Both the position numbers and the translations under genes were made by a program. A stretch of 64,000 nt of DNA from Pseudomonas sp. EpS/L25 (GTDB lineage Bacteria; Pseudomonadota; Gammaproteobacteria; Pseudomonadales; Pseudomonadaceae), in assembly GCF_001512295.1 (NCBI RefSeq), contig NZ_LNUP01000015.1, positions 343,058 through 407,057 on the forward strand, read 5' to 3'. This document shows positions 43,147 to 51,218 of this stretch, piece by piece. Position 1 is the stretch's first letter, and each line of letters begins with the position of its first letter. The notes under the pieces were generated by a model. That model was not told where the DNA came from, searched no databases, and saw nothing but the letters and a program-made list of their open reading frames with translations.

Positions 43147-44334
43147 ATGTCGACTCCCACGCCACCCCTCAGCCGCTGGCTGACCCTGCTCATGGCCGTC
43201 GCCACCGGCATCGCCGTGGCCAGCAACTACTACAACCAGCCGCTGCTGCACACCATCGCCCAGCGCTTCGACCTCAGCTACACCCAGGCTGGCAGCATCG
43301 TCACCACCGCCCAACTCAGCTACGCCGCGGGACTCCTGCTGCTGGTGCCCCTGGGCGATCTACTGGAGCGGCGGCGGCTGATCGTCACCATGAGCGTGAT
43401 CGCCGCCGCCGGCCTGGCCCTGAGCGCCACCGCCACCAGCCTGCCCTGGCTGCTGTTGGGCACCGCCATGACCGGGCTCTTCTCGGTGGTGGCCCAGGTG
43501 CTGGTGCCCTTCGCCGCGACCCTGGCCGCGCCGGAGCAGCGGGGCAGGGCGGTGGGCACGGTGATGAGCGGCCTCATCCTCGGCATCCTGCTGGCCCGTA
43601 CCGTGGCCGGGGCGCTGTCGTCCCTCGGCGATTGGCGCACCGTCTACGCCGTGGCCGCCGGCCTCATGCTGGCCACCGCCCTGGCCCTGCGCCTGGCGCT
43701 GCCGCGCTACCAGCAGTCGGCGGGCCTGAGCTATCCGCGACTGCTGGGCTCGGTGTTCGTGCTCCTGCGCGACGAACCCCTGCATCGCTTGCGTACCCTG
43801 CTGGGTTTTCTGGGCTTCGCCGTCTTCGCCGTGTTCTGGACGCCCCTGGCCTTCCTGCTCGCCGCCGAGCCCTATGGCTTCAGCGACGGCACCATCGGCC
43901 TGTTCGGTCTTGCCGGCGCGGTGGGGGCCCTGGCCGCCAACCTGGCCGGGCGCATGGCCGACCAGGGCAAGGGCAGTCTCGCCACCAGTATCGGCCTCCT
44001 GTCCCTGACGCTCGCCTGGCTGCCCCTGGCCCTCGCCCAGCACTCCCTGGCAGCGCTGCTGCTCGGCATCCTGGTGCTGGATCTCGCCGTGCAGCTCAGT
44101 CACGTCAGCAACCAGAACGTGGTCTATCGGCTGCGCCCGGAAGCCCGTAGCCGCCTCAACGCCGGCTACATGACCGGCTATTTCCTCGGCGGCTCCCTCG
44201 GTTCGCTGCTGTCGGCGCGGCTGTACGAACACTTCGGCTGGACCGGTGTGAGCCTGGCCGGCTGCCTGCTGGCGGCCACGGCCTTGGGTGTCTGGTGCCT
44301 GTTCCTGCTGCGTCAAGGCCAGGCACGGGGCTAG
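43147..44334 (+). CDS. MFS transporter, 12-TM (DHA1-like)
   Basis: A 395-residue transporter with ASNYYNQPLLHTIAQRF near the N terminus and motif A VPLGDLLERRRLI. It is a paralogue of the MFS at 28980-30194, and both are divergent from lysR genes, so the pairs may have arisen by duplication or from similar acquired cassettes. The ATG at 43147 gives the conserved start; a further upstream in-frame ATG at 43105 would lie in the promoter region. Confidence 0.85.
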   Translation: MSTPTPPLSRWLTLLMAVATGIAVASNYYNQPLLHTIAQRFDLSYTQAGSIVTTAQLSYAAGLLLLVPLGDLLERRRLIVTMSVIAAAGLALSATATSLPWLLLGTAMTGLFSVVAQVLVPFAATLAAPEQRGRAVGTVMSGLILGILLARTVAGALSSLGDWRTVYAVAAGLMLATALALRLALPRYQQSAGLSYPRLLGSVFVLLRDEPLHRLRTLLGFLGFAVFAVFWTPLAFLLAAEPYGFSDGTIGLFGLAGAVGALAANLAGRMADQGKGSLATSIGLLSLTLAWLPLALAQHSLAALLLGILVLDLAVQLSHVSNQNVVYRLRPEARSRLNAGYMTGYFLGGSLGSLLSARLYEHFGWTGVSLAGCLLAATALGVWCLFLLRQGQARG

Positions 44335-44443
44335 TCCTGGGCGATCATCAGCGCGGTCGATGATCGCTATCCCGCGAGACGATTTCTAGGCGAGGGCCAG
44401 GCTGGGGACAATGAGTCCACACCCACCCGACAAGGTACTCGCC

Positions 44444-44959
44444 ATGAAAACCCTCACCGCACTCTTCGCCGCCACCCTGCTCACCGCTGCCGTCGTCCAG
44501 TCGGCCCAGGCGGAGAAGAGCGCCCTGCGTCCCCTCGGCTCGCTGATCGAAAAACACCAGCAGACCGACCGCACCCTGGCCGAGAATGGCGCCGACCGCA
44601 GCTTGCAGCCCTCTATCGAGCGCCAGCAGCAACGCCTGGAGCCGCGTCGCGCCCTGGCCGAGAACGGCGCCGACCGCAGCTTGCAGCCCTCTATCGAGCG
44701 CCAGCAGCAGCGCCTGGAGCCGCGCCGCACCCTGGCTGAGAACGGCGCTGACCGTAGCCTGCAGCCCTCGATCCAGCGCCAGCAGCAACGCCTGGAGCCG
44801 CGTCGCGCCCTGGCCGAGAACGGCGCCGACCGCAGCTTGCAGCCTTCTATCGAGCGCCAGCAGCAGCGCCTGGATGGCCAGCGCCTGGCCGCGGACGGTG
44901 CCGAGCGCACCCTCCAGCAATGGCCGCAGCGCCAGCCGACCCGTGGCGCCGTGGCGTGA
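44444..44959 (+). CDS. Periplasmic protein made of four 27-residue repeats
   Basis: A 171-residue protein: signal peptide (MKTLTALFAATLLTAAVVQS, cleavage near AQA-E), then four near-identical 27-residue repeats with consensus LAENGADRSLQPSIERQQQR plus LEPRRA, and a shorter degenerate fifth. At the DNA level the period is 81 bases with high identity, implying recent expansion. The protein is rich in Gln and Arg with no Cys. The AENGADR element resembles the AEGGSDR motif of small Pseudomonas periplasmic proteins of the PtrA/CopQ type, some of them copper-induced; this is a tentative likeness. AAGG precedes the ATG. Confidence 0.7.
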   Translation: MKTLTALFAATLLTAAVVQSAQAEKSALRPLGSLIEKHQQTDRTLAENGADRSLQPSIERQQQRLEPRRALAENGADRSLQPSIERQQQRLEPRRTLAENGADRSLQPSIQRQQQRLEPRRALAENGADRSLQPSIERQQQRLDGQRLAADGAERTLQQWPQRQPTRGAVA

Positions 44960-44964
44960 GCCGG

Positions 44965-45843
44965 CTAGATCATCAGTCGGTCGCGCAGATAGTCCGAGAA
45001 CAGCTGGACGATGCGCGCCGACTGGCGATGCTGGGGATAGACCGCATAGACCGCGGCACTGGGCAGGGTGAAGTCCTCCAATACCTGCACCAATGTCCCG
45101 GCGGCCAAGGCGTCCCCGATGATGAAGGTCGGCAGCACCGCTACCCCCTGGCCGGCAATGGCCGCATCCCGCACCACCTCCCCGTTGTTGGCCCTGAGCT
45201 GACCCTGCATGGGCAGCACCAGTGGCTTGCCCCCGCGCTGGAAACGCCATTCCACCTGGCGACCATGGCCATAGAGCAGACAGCTGTGCCTGGCCAGATC
45301 CTCCGGCTGCGCCAGCGGCGGCGCCTTCTGTAGATAATCCGGACTGGCACAGGTCACCAGCTGCATCTCGGTCAACCGCTTGGCGATCAGGCTGGAATCG
45401 GCCAGGGTGCCGATCCGGATCGACATGTCGTAACCCTCCGCCAGGAGATCCACCGCCCGGTCGTTGAGATCCAGCTCCAGGCGAATCTGCGGATAGGCGG
45501 CAAGAAAATCCGGCAGCAAGGGGCTCAGGTGCAGCGTGCCGAAGGTCATGGGCGCACTCACGCGCAATACGCCCTGGGGCACCGTGCGCCGGCTGGACAG
45601 CAGCTCCTCGGTATCGTTGACGTCCTCGAGAATCTTCACCGCCCGCTCATAGAGCAGCACCCCCAGCTCGGTCGCCTGCAAGCGCCGCGTGGTGCGATTG
45701 ATCAACCGCACGCCAAGGCTCTCTTCCAGCAACAGGGTCCGCCGGCTGACGAACTGCTTGGACAGCCCCAGCTTGTCGGCGGCAGCGGTGAAGCTGCCCT
45801 CGTTCAGGGTGGTGACGAACAGGCGCAGGTCATCGAAATTCAT
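44965..45843 (-). CDS. LysR-family transcriptional regulator
   Basis: A 292-residue regulator (FVTTLNEGSFTAAADKLGLS, then KQFVSRRTLLLEESLGVRLI) of the CrgA/DmlR-like branch. The start at 45843 gives the standard MNFDDLRLFV beginning; the frame extends 22 codons further upstream without a clear ribosome site. It is convergent with the repeat-protein gene, ending 5 bases after that stop. Target genes are not evident. Confidence 0.87.
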   Translation of the reverse strand: MNFDDLRLFVTTLNEGSFTAAADKLGLSKQFVSRRTLLLEESLGVRLINRTTRRLQATELGVLLYERAVKILEDVNDTEELLSSRRTVPQGVLRVSAPMTFGTLHLSPLLPDFLAAYPQIRLELDLNDRAVDLLAEGYDMSIRIGTLADSSLIAKRLTEMQLVTCASPDYLQKAPPLAQPEDLARHSCLLYGHGRQVEWRFQRGGKPLVLPMQGQLRANNGEVVRDAAIAGQGVAVLPTFIIGDALAAGTLVQVLEDFTLPSAAVYAVYPQHRQSARIVQLFSDYLRDRLMI

Positions 45844-45955
45844 GGCGGCATCCAGGCGGCGGGTAGCGCTTTCGCGGGCGGTCGATTGGCGGTCATTGTG
45901 CCAAATCAATGCCCCGTGAACCGTGCCTTTGCGCTTTGACAGCTAACCTGCGCGC

Positions 45956-45994
45956 AAAAGAAAACCCCCTCCTTACCTTGCGGTGAGGAGGGGG
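45956..45994 (-). terminator. Rho-independent terminator of ychF
   Basis: On the minus strand a 13-bp stem (45982-45994 with 45965-45977, one G-T pair, loop GCAA) is followed by TTTTCTTTT. It lies 20 bases beyond the ychF stop and closes the prs-rplY-pth-ychF segment. Confidence 0.9.
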
Positions 45995-46013
45995 CTCTGA
46001 GGTTCGCTGTTGC

Positions 46014-47114
46014 TTAGACGTTGAAGCGGAAATGCATGACATCACCGTCCTTGACGATGTAGTCCTTGCCTTCCAGGCGCCATTTGCCGGCTTCCTTGGC
46101 ACCGTTCTCGCCCTTGAAGGCGATGAAGTCGTCGTAGGCCACCACTTCGGCGCGGATGAAGCCTTTCTCGAAGTCGGTATGGATGGCCGCGGCCGCCTGG
46201 GGCGCGGTGGCGCCGACGCGCACGGTCCAGGCGCGGACTTCCTTCACCCCGGCGGTGAAGTAGGTCTGCAGGTTGAGCAGCTCGTAGCCGGCGCGGATCA
46301 CCCGGTTCAGGCCCGGCTCTTCCATGCCCATGGATTCGAGGAACATCTGCTTTTCCTCGTCGTCGTCCAGTTCGGCGATCTCCGCTTCGATCTTGTTGCA
46401 CACCGGCACCACCACGGCGCCTTCTTCCTCGGCGATGGCGCGGACCACGTCCAGGTGTGGATTATTCTCGAAGCCGTCTTCGGCGACGTTGGCGATGTAC
46501 ATCACTGGCTTGCTGGTCAGCAGGTGGAAGCTGCGCACCAGGCGCTTCTGCTCTTCGTCCAGCCCCTTCAGCAGGCTGCGGGCAGGCTTGCCGGCCTCGA
46601 AGTGGGGGATGAGCCGTTCCAGCAGGGCCTTCTGCGCCAGGGCTTCCTTGTCACCGCCCTTGGCGTTGCGGGTGACGCGCTGCAGCTGCTTCTCGCAGCT
46701 GTCGAGGTCGGCGAAGATCAACTCCAGGTCGATGACCTCGATATCCCGCTTGGGATCCACCGAGTTGGCGACGTGAATGACGTTCTCGTCTTCGAAGCAG
46801 CGCACCACGTGGGCGATGGCATCGGTCTCGCGGATGTTGGCGAGGAACTTGTTGCCCAGGCCCTCACCCTTGGACGCGCCCGCCACTAACCCTGCGATGT
46901 CGACGAACTCCATGGTGGTAGGGATCACCCGCTCGGGCTTGACGATCTCCGCGAGGGCGTTCAGCCGCGCATCGGGCATGGGCACGATGCCGCTGTTGGG
47001 CTCGATGGTGCAGAAGGGAAAGTTTTCCGCCGCGATACCGGATTGGGTCAGGGCATTGAACAGGGTGGACTTGCCGACGTTGGGCAGGCCGACGATGCCG
47101 CAATTGAATCCCAT
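46014..47114 (-). CDS. ychF: Redox-responsive ATPase/GTPase YchF (OLA1 family)
   Basis: A 366-residue Obg-type P-loop NTPase that binds ribosomes and prefers ATP. G1 GLPNVGKST (9-17), G3 [14 protein letters not shown], and NKIE in place of the NKxD specificity motif, as expected for YchF. A C-terminal TGS domain ([20 protein letters not shown]) is complete. It follows pth by 41 bases, the standard gamma-proteobacterial pth-ychF pair, and ends at a strong terminator. Confidence 0.97.
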   Translation of the reverse strand: MGFNCGIVGLPNVGKSTLFNALTQSGIAAENFPFCTIEPNSGIVPMPDARLNALAEIVKPERVIPTTMEFVDIAGLVAGASKGEGLGNKFLANIRETDAIAHVVRCFEDENVIHVANSVDPKRDIEVIDLELIFADLDSCEKQLQRVTRNAKGGDKEALAQKALLERLIPHFEAGKPARSLLKGLDEEQKRLVRSFHLLTSKPVMYIANVAEDGFENNPHLDVVRAIAEEEGAVVVPVCNKIEAEIAELDDDEEKQMFLESMGMEEPGLNRVIRAGYELLNLQTYFTAGVKEVRAWTVRVGATAPQAAAAIHTDFEKGFIRAEVVAYDDFIAFKGENGAKEAGKWRLEGKDYIVKDGDVMHFRFNV

Positions 47115-47155
47115 GGTGTGTGTCCTCGCGGAAGAAAAGGAAGAGGGTAGGGTGG

Positions 47156-47740
47156 TCAGGCCTTGCGGCTGTGCAGGCGCTGCATGGCGCGGGTCAGGTC
47201 ACCGGCCAGCAACTCCGGTACCACCTCCAGGGCGGCATCGATGCTGGCGTCGAGCAGTTCCTGCTCGCTGCGCGGTGCGCGGCCCAGCACGAAGTTGGAC
47301 ACCAGGCTGGCATGGCCCGGATGGCCGATGCCCAGGCGCAGGCGCTGGAAACCGTTCTGATTGCCGAGCTGGGCGATGATGTCACGCAGCCCGTTGTGGC
47401 CACCATGGCCGCCGCCGGTCTTGAGACGCGCGGTGCCGGGTGGCAGGTCGAGTTCGTCGTGGGCCACCAGGATGGCTGCCGGCGGGATGCGGAAGAAGCC
47501 GGCGAGCGCCGCCACGGCCTGGCCGCTGCGGTTCATGTAGGTGGTGGGAATGAGCAGACGAACGTCGTTGCCCGCGTGGCGAAAGCGCCCCACGAGGCCA
47601 TGGTACTTGCGGTCGGCAGCCAGGCTCGCGCCCTGGGCGGCAGCCAAACGCTCAACGAAGAGGGCCCCTGCATTGTGCCGGGTCTGGTCGTATTCGGGGC
47701 CTGGATTACCCAGGCCGACGATCAGTTGAACGGCAGTCAT
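47156..47740 (-). CDS. pth: Peptidyl-tRNA hydrolase
   Basis: A 194-residue enzyme that frees tRNA from drop-off peptidyl-tRNA. The catalytic His22 lies in [14 protein letters not shown], Asp in [11 protein letters not shown], and the substrate-binding [13 protein letters not shown] and TTYMNRSG are present. It lies between rplY (34 bases upstream) and ychF on the minus strand, all in one transcription direction. Confidence 0.97.
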   Translation of the reverse strand: MTAVQLIVGLGNPGPEYDQTRHNAGALFVERLAAAQGASLAADRKYHGLVGRFRHAGNDVRLLIPTTYMNRSGQAVAALAGFFRIPPAAILVAHDELDLPPGTARLKTGGGHGGHNGLRDIIAQLGNQNGFQRLRLGIGHPGHASLVSNFVLGRAPRSEQELLDASIDAALEVVPELLAGDLTRAMQRLHSRKA

Positions 47741-47774
47741 GTCAGGGGCCCTTATCGGTCAGGCGTGCGCGAGC

Positions 47775-48395
47775 TTACTCGGCAGCGCCTTCTTCGGCAC
47801 CGTCAGCTGCTTCTTCACGGATGCGCGGCAGGTGGATGCTGGCAACCGGCAGATCGCTGCCGTGGGCCAGGGACACCAGCTCGACGCCAGCCGGGACCTT
47901 CAGGTCGCTCAGGTGAACGATCTGGTCCAGCTCGACCTTGGCCATGTCGACTTCGATGAATTCCGGCAGGTCTTTCGGCAGGCAGGAGACTTCGACTTCG
48001 TTGACGGTATGCAGGATCTCGCCACCTTGCTGCTTCACGCCCACGGAAGTTTCCTGGTTCATGAAGTGCAGGGGTACGTGAGCGGTCAGCTTCTGGTCGG
48101 CGATGACGCGCAGGAAGTCGGCGTGCATGACGTAGCCCTTGGAGGGGTGACGCTGCAGGGCCTTGACCAGGACGCTTTCGTTGCTGCCACCGACCTTCAG
48201 GGTGATGACGCTGGCGAAAGCGGCTTCGCTTTCCAGCATCTTGGCCAGGTCCTTGCCGACCAGGGTGATGGACGTCGGGGCCTTGTCGCCACCGTAGATC
48301 ACGGCGGGAACGTTACCGGCGTTACGACGCAGGCGGCGGCTCGCACCTTTCCCCAGGTCGGAACGCACTTCGGCATTCAGAGTGAAATCAACCAT
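47775..48395 (-). CDS. rplY: 50S ribosomal protein L25/CTC
   Basis: A 206-residue long-form L25 (CTC-type). The N-terminal 5S rRNA-binding domain ([20 protein letters not shown], then NVPAVIYGG) and C-terminal TL5/CTC domain ([20 protein letters not shown]) are both present; the acidic tail [14 protein letters not shown] is usual in Pseudomonas. CTGGAG precedes the ATG. A terminator for prs lies upstream, so this gene and pth/ychF probably have their own promoter, with a strong hairpin in the leader. Confidence 0.96.
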   Translation of the reverse strand: MVDFTLNAEVRSDLGKGASRRLRRNAGNVPAVIYGGDKAPTSITLVGKDLAKMLESEAAFASVITLKVGGSNESVLVKALQRHPSKGYVMHADFLRVIADQKLTAHVPLHFMNQETSVGVKQQGGEILHTVNEVEVSCLPKDLPEFIEVDMAKVELDQIVHLSDLKVPAGVELVSLAHGSDLPVASIHLPRIREEAADGAEEGAAE

Positions 48396-48417
48396 TGTGA
48401 ATCTCCAGGATAAGGAA

Positions 48418-48459
48418 TCGGCGGGCGAGAACTTGCGACCAGTTCCTGCGCCCTACCGA
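48418..48459 (-). promoter_or_regulatory. Hairpin in the rplY leader
   Basis: On the minus strand TCGG, GGGCG, AG and AACT pair with AGTT, CT, CGCCC and CCGA across a short loop, about 15 base pairs with three small bulges. It sits 22-64 bases before the rplY start, where an autoregulatory L25-binding leader would be expected. The regulatory role is inferred from position and stability only. Confidence 0.45.
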
Positions 48460-48461
48460 CT

Positions 48462-48497
48462 AAAAAGCCCCGGTAGACCAAGATGGCCTTCCGGGGC
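48462..48497 (-). terminator. Rho-independent terminator downstream of prs
   Basis: Minus strand: GCCCCGG (48491-48497) pairs with CCGGGGC (48467-48473), with further AGGCCA/TGGTCT pairing inside, followed by TTTTT (48462-48466). It closes the transcript that includes prs and structured element copy 2. Confidence 0.85.
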
Positions 48498-48525
48498 GCT
48501 TCCAGAGCGGCTGTTCCAGAAGCAT

Positions 48526-48651
48526 TTCAAGACCTGCTGCGCGTCGGTCAAACTGCATTGAAAAGGCCTTCGGAATGCTCATTTACCATTCGTAAACTCC
48601 GCTTCCTCAGGCCTTTTCGCCTTGTTTGTCTCTAGCTCGCGAGGTCTTGAA
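48526..48651 (-). repeat. Nested-stem structured element, copy 2 (prs 3' region)
   Basis: Outer stem 48526-48535 with 48642-48651 (perfect 10 bp, TTCAAGACCT type). Inner stem 48560-48569 with 48609-48618 (perfect 10 bp, GAAAAGGCCT type). The 39-base core 48570-48608, read on the minus strand, is 37/39 identical to that of copy 1 and differs only by AT for GC in its loop. The strand segments between stems also match copy 1 (GAGC, CAAGGC, AA-GCAG, ACCGA-GCGCAG). It starts 6 bases after the prs stop, in sense with prs, and is followed by the prs terminator. Confidence 0.78.
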
Positions 48652-48657
48652 CCGCTT

Positions 48658-49599
48658 CTAACGGAACATCGCGCTGATGGATTCTTCGTTACTGATCCGG
48701 CGTACCGCCTCGGCCACCACTGGCGCGATGTCCAGCTGGCGGATCCGGCTGCAGGCCTGGGCCGCGGCGGACAGCGGAATGGTGTTGGTCACCACCAGCT
48801 CGTCCAGCACGGAGTTATCGATGTTCTCGATGGCACGGCCCGACAGCACTGGGTGGGTGCAATAGGCCAGGACCTTGGCGGCGCCGTGTTCCTTCAGGGC
48901 CTTGGCCGCATGGCACAGGGTGCCGGCGGTGTCGACCATGTCGTCGACCAGCACGCAGGTGCGGTCCTGGATGTCACCGATGATGTGCATCACTTCCGAC
49001 TGGTTGGCCTTGGGACGACGCTTGTCGATGATCGCCAGGTCCACACCCAGGCTCTTGGCCACGGCACGCGCACGCACCACGCCGCCGATATCGGGGGAGA
49101 CGATCATCAGGTTTTCGAAACGCTGGTCTTCGATGTCGTCCACCAGGGCGGGGGAGCCGTAGATGTTGTCCACGGGAATATCGAAGAAACCTTGGATCTG
49201 GTCAGCGTGCAGGTCGACGGTGAGCACCCGGTTGATGCCCACCACGGTCAGCATGTCGGCGACGACCTTGGCGCTGATGGCGACCCGCGCGGAACGCGGA
49301 CGGCGATCCTGGCGCGCATAGCCGAAATAGGGGATGACTGCGGTGATACGCGTCGCCGAGGAGCGGCGGAAGGCATCGGCCATCACCACCAGTTCCATCA
49401 GGTTGTCGTTGGTCGGCTCGCAGGTCGGCTGGATGATGAAGACATCCTTGCCACGCACGTTCTCGTTGATTTCGACGCTGATCTCGCCATCGGAGAACTT
49501 ACCGACAGAGACGTCACCGAGAGGGATGTGCAGCTGGCGCACGATGCGCCGTGCCAGATCGGGGTTGGCGTTCCCCGTGAAGACCATCATCTTGGACAC
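48658..49599 (-). CDS. prs: Ribose-phosphate pyrophosphokinase
   Basis: Makes PRPP from ribose-5-phosphate and ATP for nucleotide, His and Trp synthesis. A 313-residue class I enzyme: [12 protein letters not shown], the catalytic flexible-loop region [20 protein letters not shown], the [14 protein letters not shown] metal site and the PRPP loop [12 protein letters not shown] are intact. Translation starts at a GTG (49599) with AGGA upstream, as in other pseudomonads; ATGs a few codons inside would cut the first strand. It follows tRNA-Gln by 41 bases, probably on one transcript. Confidence 0.97.
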   Translation of the reverse strand: MSKMMVFTGNANPDLARRIVRQLHIPLGDVSVGKFSDGEISVEINENVRGKDVFIIQPTCEPTNDNLMELVVMADAFRRSSATRITAVIPYFGYARQDRRPRSARVAISAKVVADMLTVVGINRVLTVDLHADQIQGFFDIPVDNIYGSPALVDDIEDQRFENLMIVSPDIGGVVRARAVAKSLGVDLAIIDKRRPKANQSEVMHIIGDIQDRTCVLVDDMVDTAGTLCHAAKALKEHGAAKVLAYCTHPVLSGRAIENIDNSVLDELVVTNTIPLSAAAQACSRIRQLDIAPVVAEAVRRISNEESISAMFR

Positions 49600-49640
49600 G
49601 CTGCAGTTCCTGCGGCTTGAGGTGGGTCTTGGAAGGAAAA

Positions 49641-49715
49641 TGGCAGGGGCGGCTGGATTCGAACCAACGCATGGCAGGATCAAAACCTGCTGCCTTACCG
49701 CTTGGCGACGCCCCT
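49641..49715 (-). tRNA. tRNA-Gln (anticodon TTG)
   Basis: A 75-base cloverleaf on the minus strand: acceptor AGGGGCG/CGCCCCT, D-arm GCC-AAGCGGTAA-GGC, anticodon stem GCAGG/CCTGC with loop TTTTGAT giving anticodon TTG, T-arm GTTGG-TTCGAAT-CCAGC, and genome-encoded CCA. It lies between ispE and prs, its standard Pseudomonas position. No integrase or duplicated 3' end is seen beside it. Confidence 0.97.
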
Positions 49716-49740
49716 GTATCTTGCTGAGTACTAGCTGTAC

Positions 49741-50601
49741 TCATTCTCTGGTCAGACTTGCCAGCGCTCGGTGCAACATCGAAACGTTGCTGCCTTTGGC
49801 TACGAAGCCTGGAAGTGATGCTGGTAGCTGGCTCGCTACTGTATCAGCTTCGGTCTTACTTGGAAAGCTTCCAAATATGCAACCTCCAGTGCCGGTTAAT
49901 CTAGCTGAAACAAATTTGTTTAGCAAGATCAAAGCGTTACGAATTTCTGGGTAACGCTTCTCGACCGTACTCTGGCAGTCATTCCGACCTGTCCACTCGA
50001 GAACGGCGCAAACTTTAATGGCGGGAGTGTCACGTGTCAACAGCGGATCGGAAAAAATTTCTGCAGTACTAACAGAGACTTGCGGCACGGCCACCAGATA
50101 CCAGGGTTCCGGTGGTGAAACGGGGGTGAGCTTTTCCCCCACGCCCTCGGCGAAGGCAGCCTGGCCGCGAACGAATACCGGGACGTCGGCGCCCAGGCGC
50201 AAACCCAGGGTGGCCAGATCGTCGAGGCTGGCGCCGAGCCCCCAGAGGTGATTGAGGCCGAGCAGGGTGGTGGCGGCATCCGAGCTGCCGCCACCGATGC
50301 CGCCGCCCATGGGCAGGCGCTTGGTCAGCCAGAGATCGGCGCCGCGGGTGATACCGCCTTCCTCTTGCAGCAGGCGGGCGGCGCGCAGGATCAGGTTCTG
50401 TTCCGGAGCGACTCCGGGCAGGCCGTCGTGCAGCTCGAGGGCGCCGTCGTCACGCGCGGCGAAGCCCAGGTCGTCGCCCCAGTCGAGGAATTGGAAGAGC
50501 GTCTGCAGTTCGTGATAGCCGTCCGGCCGGCGACCGAGGATGTGCAGGAACAGATTGAGCTTGGCCGGCGCCGGCAGGGTGAAGGCGGGTGCCGCGGTCA
50601 T
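49741..50601 (-). CDS. ispE: 4-diphosphocytidyl-2-C-methyl-D-erythritol kinase
   Basis: GHMP kinase of the MEP isoprenoid pathway. 286 residues; [20 protein letters not shown] holds the substrate-binding Lys, [18 protein letters not shown] is the ATP loop and [11 protein letters not shown] the third GHMP motif. The ATG overlaps the lolB stop by 4 bases. The last third of the gene (about 49741-50095) is much lower in GC than the first two-thirds, near 40-53% per 60-base line by my count, although the protein remains homologous to the end. Confidence 0.95.
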   Translation of the reverse strand: MTAAPAFTLPAPAKLNLFLHILGRRPDGYHELQTLFQFLDWGDDLGFAARDDGALELHDGLPGVAPEQNLILRAARLLQEEGGITRGADLWLTKRLPMGGGIGGGSSDAATTLLGLNHLWGLGASLDDLATLGLRLGADVPVFVRGQAAFAEGVGEKLTPVSPPEPWYLVAVPQVSVSTAEIFSDPLLTRDTPAIKVCAVLEWTGRNDCQSTVEKRYPEIRNALILLNKFVSARLTGTGGCIFGSFPSKTEADTVASQLPASLPGFVAKGSNVSMLHRALASLTRE

Positions 50602-51218
50602 TTGCCCAGCTCGCGCGGCTGCCAGCTCTTCACCACCAGGATGACTTCCAGATCCTTGCCAGTGAGTTTGAGGCGCTCGGGCAAGGTATAGCCGTTCTGT
50701 TCGGTATAGCGGCTGTATTCGACGGTCCAGCCGTCCTGCACCAGGCGCGCCAGGTGGCTGTCGGCGTCCAGAGTCAGCTGGCTGCGGCTGTCCGGTGCCG
50801 GCAGGCCGCGGACCCACCAGAGCAGGTGCGAGACCGGCAGGCGCCAGCCGAGTTGCTGTTCGAGCAGGGCTTCGGGAGAGTCGGCCTGGTAGCTGCCCTG
50901 GCCGGAGACGTCGAGGGTGACGGCACCCGGACGACCGGTGAGGCGGGTGGCGCCGCGCCCCAGGGGGCCGGCCAGGCGGATGTCGTAGTAGTCCTGGCGC
51001 TGCAGCCAGAACAGGGTGCCGCTGCCGGAATCGCGCGGGGCACGGATGCCGACCTTGCCGTCGATCTGCCAGCCGTCGAGGGCGGCGATGCGCTGCTTGT
51101 GGGCTTGCCACTGGGCAGCGTTGCCCTGGCCTTCCACGGCCTCCTGGCGAGAGGTGCTGGCGCAGCCGGCCAGCAGGGCGAGCAGGAACAGGGTGAGGAG
51201 GGTACGCACGCGGATCAT
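50598..51218 (-). CDS. lolB: Outer-membrane lipoprotein receptor LolB
   Basis: A 206-residue lipoprotein ([19 protein letters not shown], lipobox LAGC) that accepts lipoproteins from LolA and inserts them in the outer membrane. Family strands are visible: [20 protein letters not shown], then [18 protein letters not shown] and WWVRGLPAP. It is linked to ispE and to the upstream TPR gene by 4-base overlaps (ATGA at both ends), so the three are one translational unit. Confidence 0.93.
   Translation of the reverse strand: MIRVRTLLTLFLLALLAGCASTSRQEAVEGQGNAAQWQAHKQRIAALDGWQIDGKVGIRAPRDSGSGTLFWLQRQDYYDIRLAGPLGRGATRLTGRPGAVTLDVSGQGSYQADSPEALLEQQLGWRLPVSHLLWWVRGLPAPDSRSQLTLDADSHLARLVQDGWTVEYSRYTEQNGYTLPERLKLTGKDLEVILVVKSWQPRELGK

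Noticed and set aside
49641-49715. tRNA-Gln as an attachment site for an integrated element
   Set aside because: No integrase, no duplicated tRNA end, and core genes in standard order on both sides.
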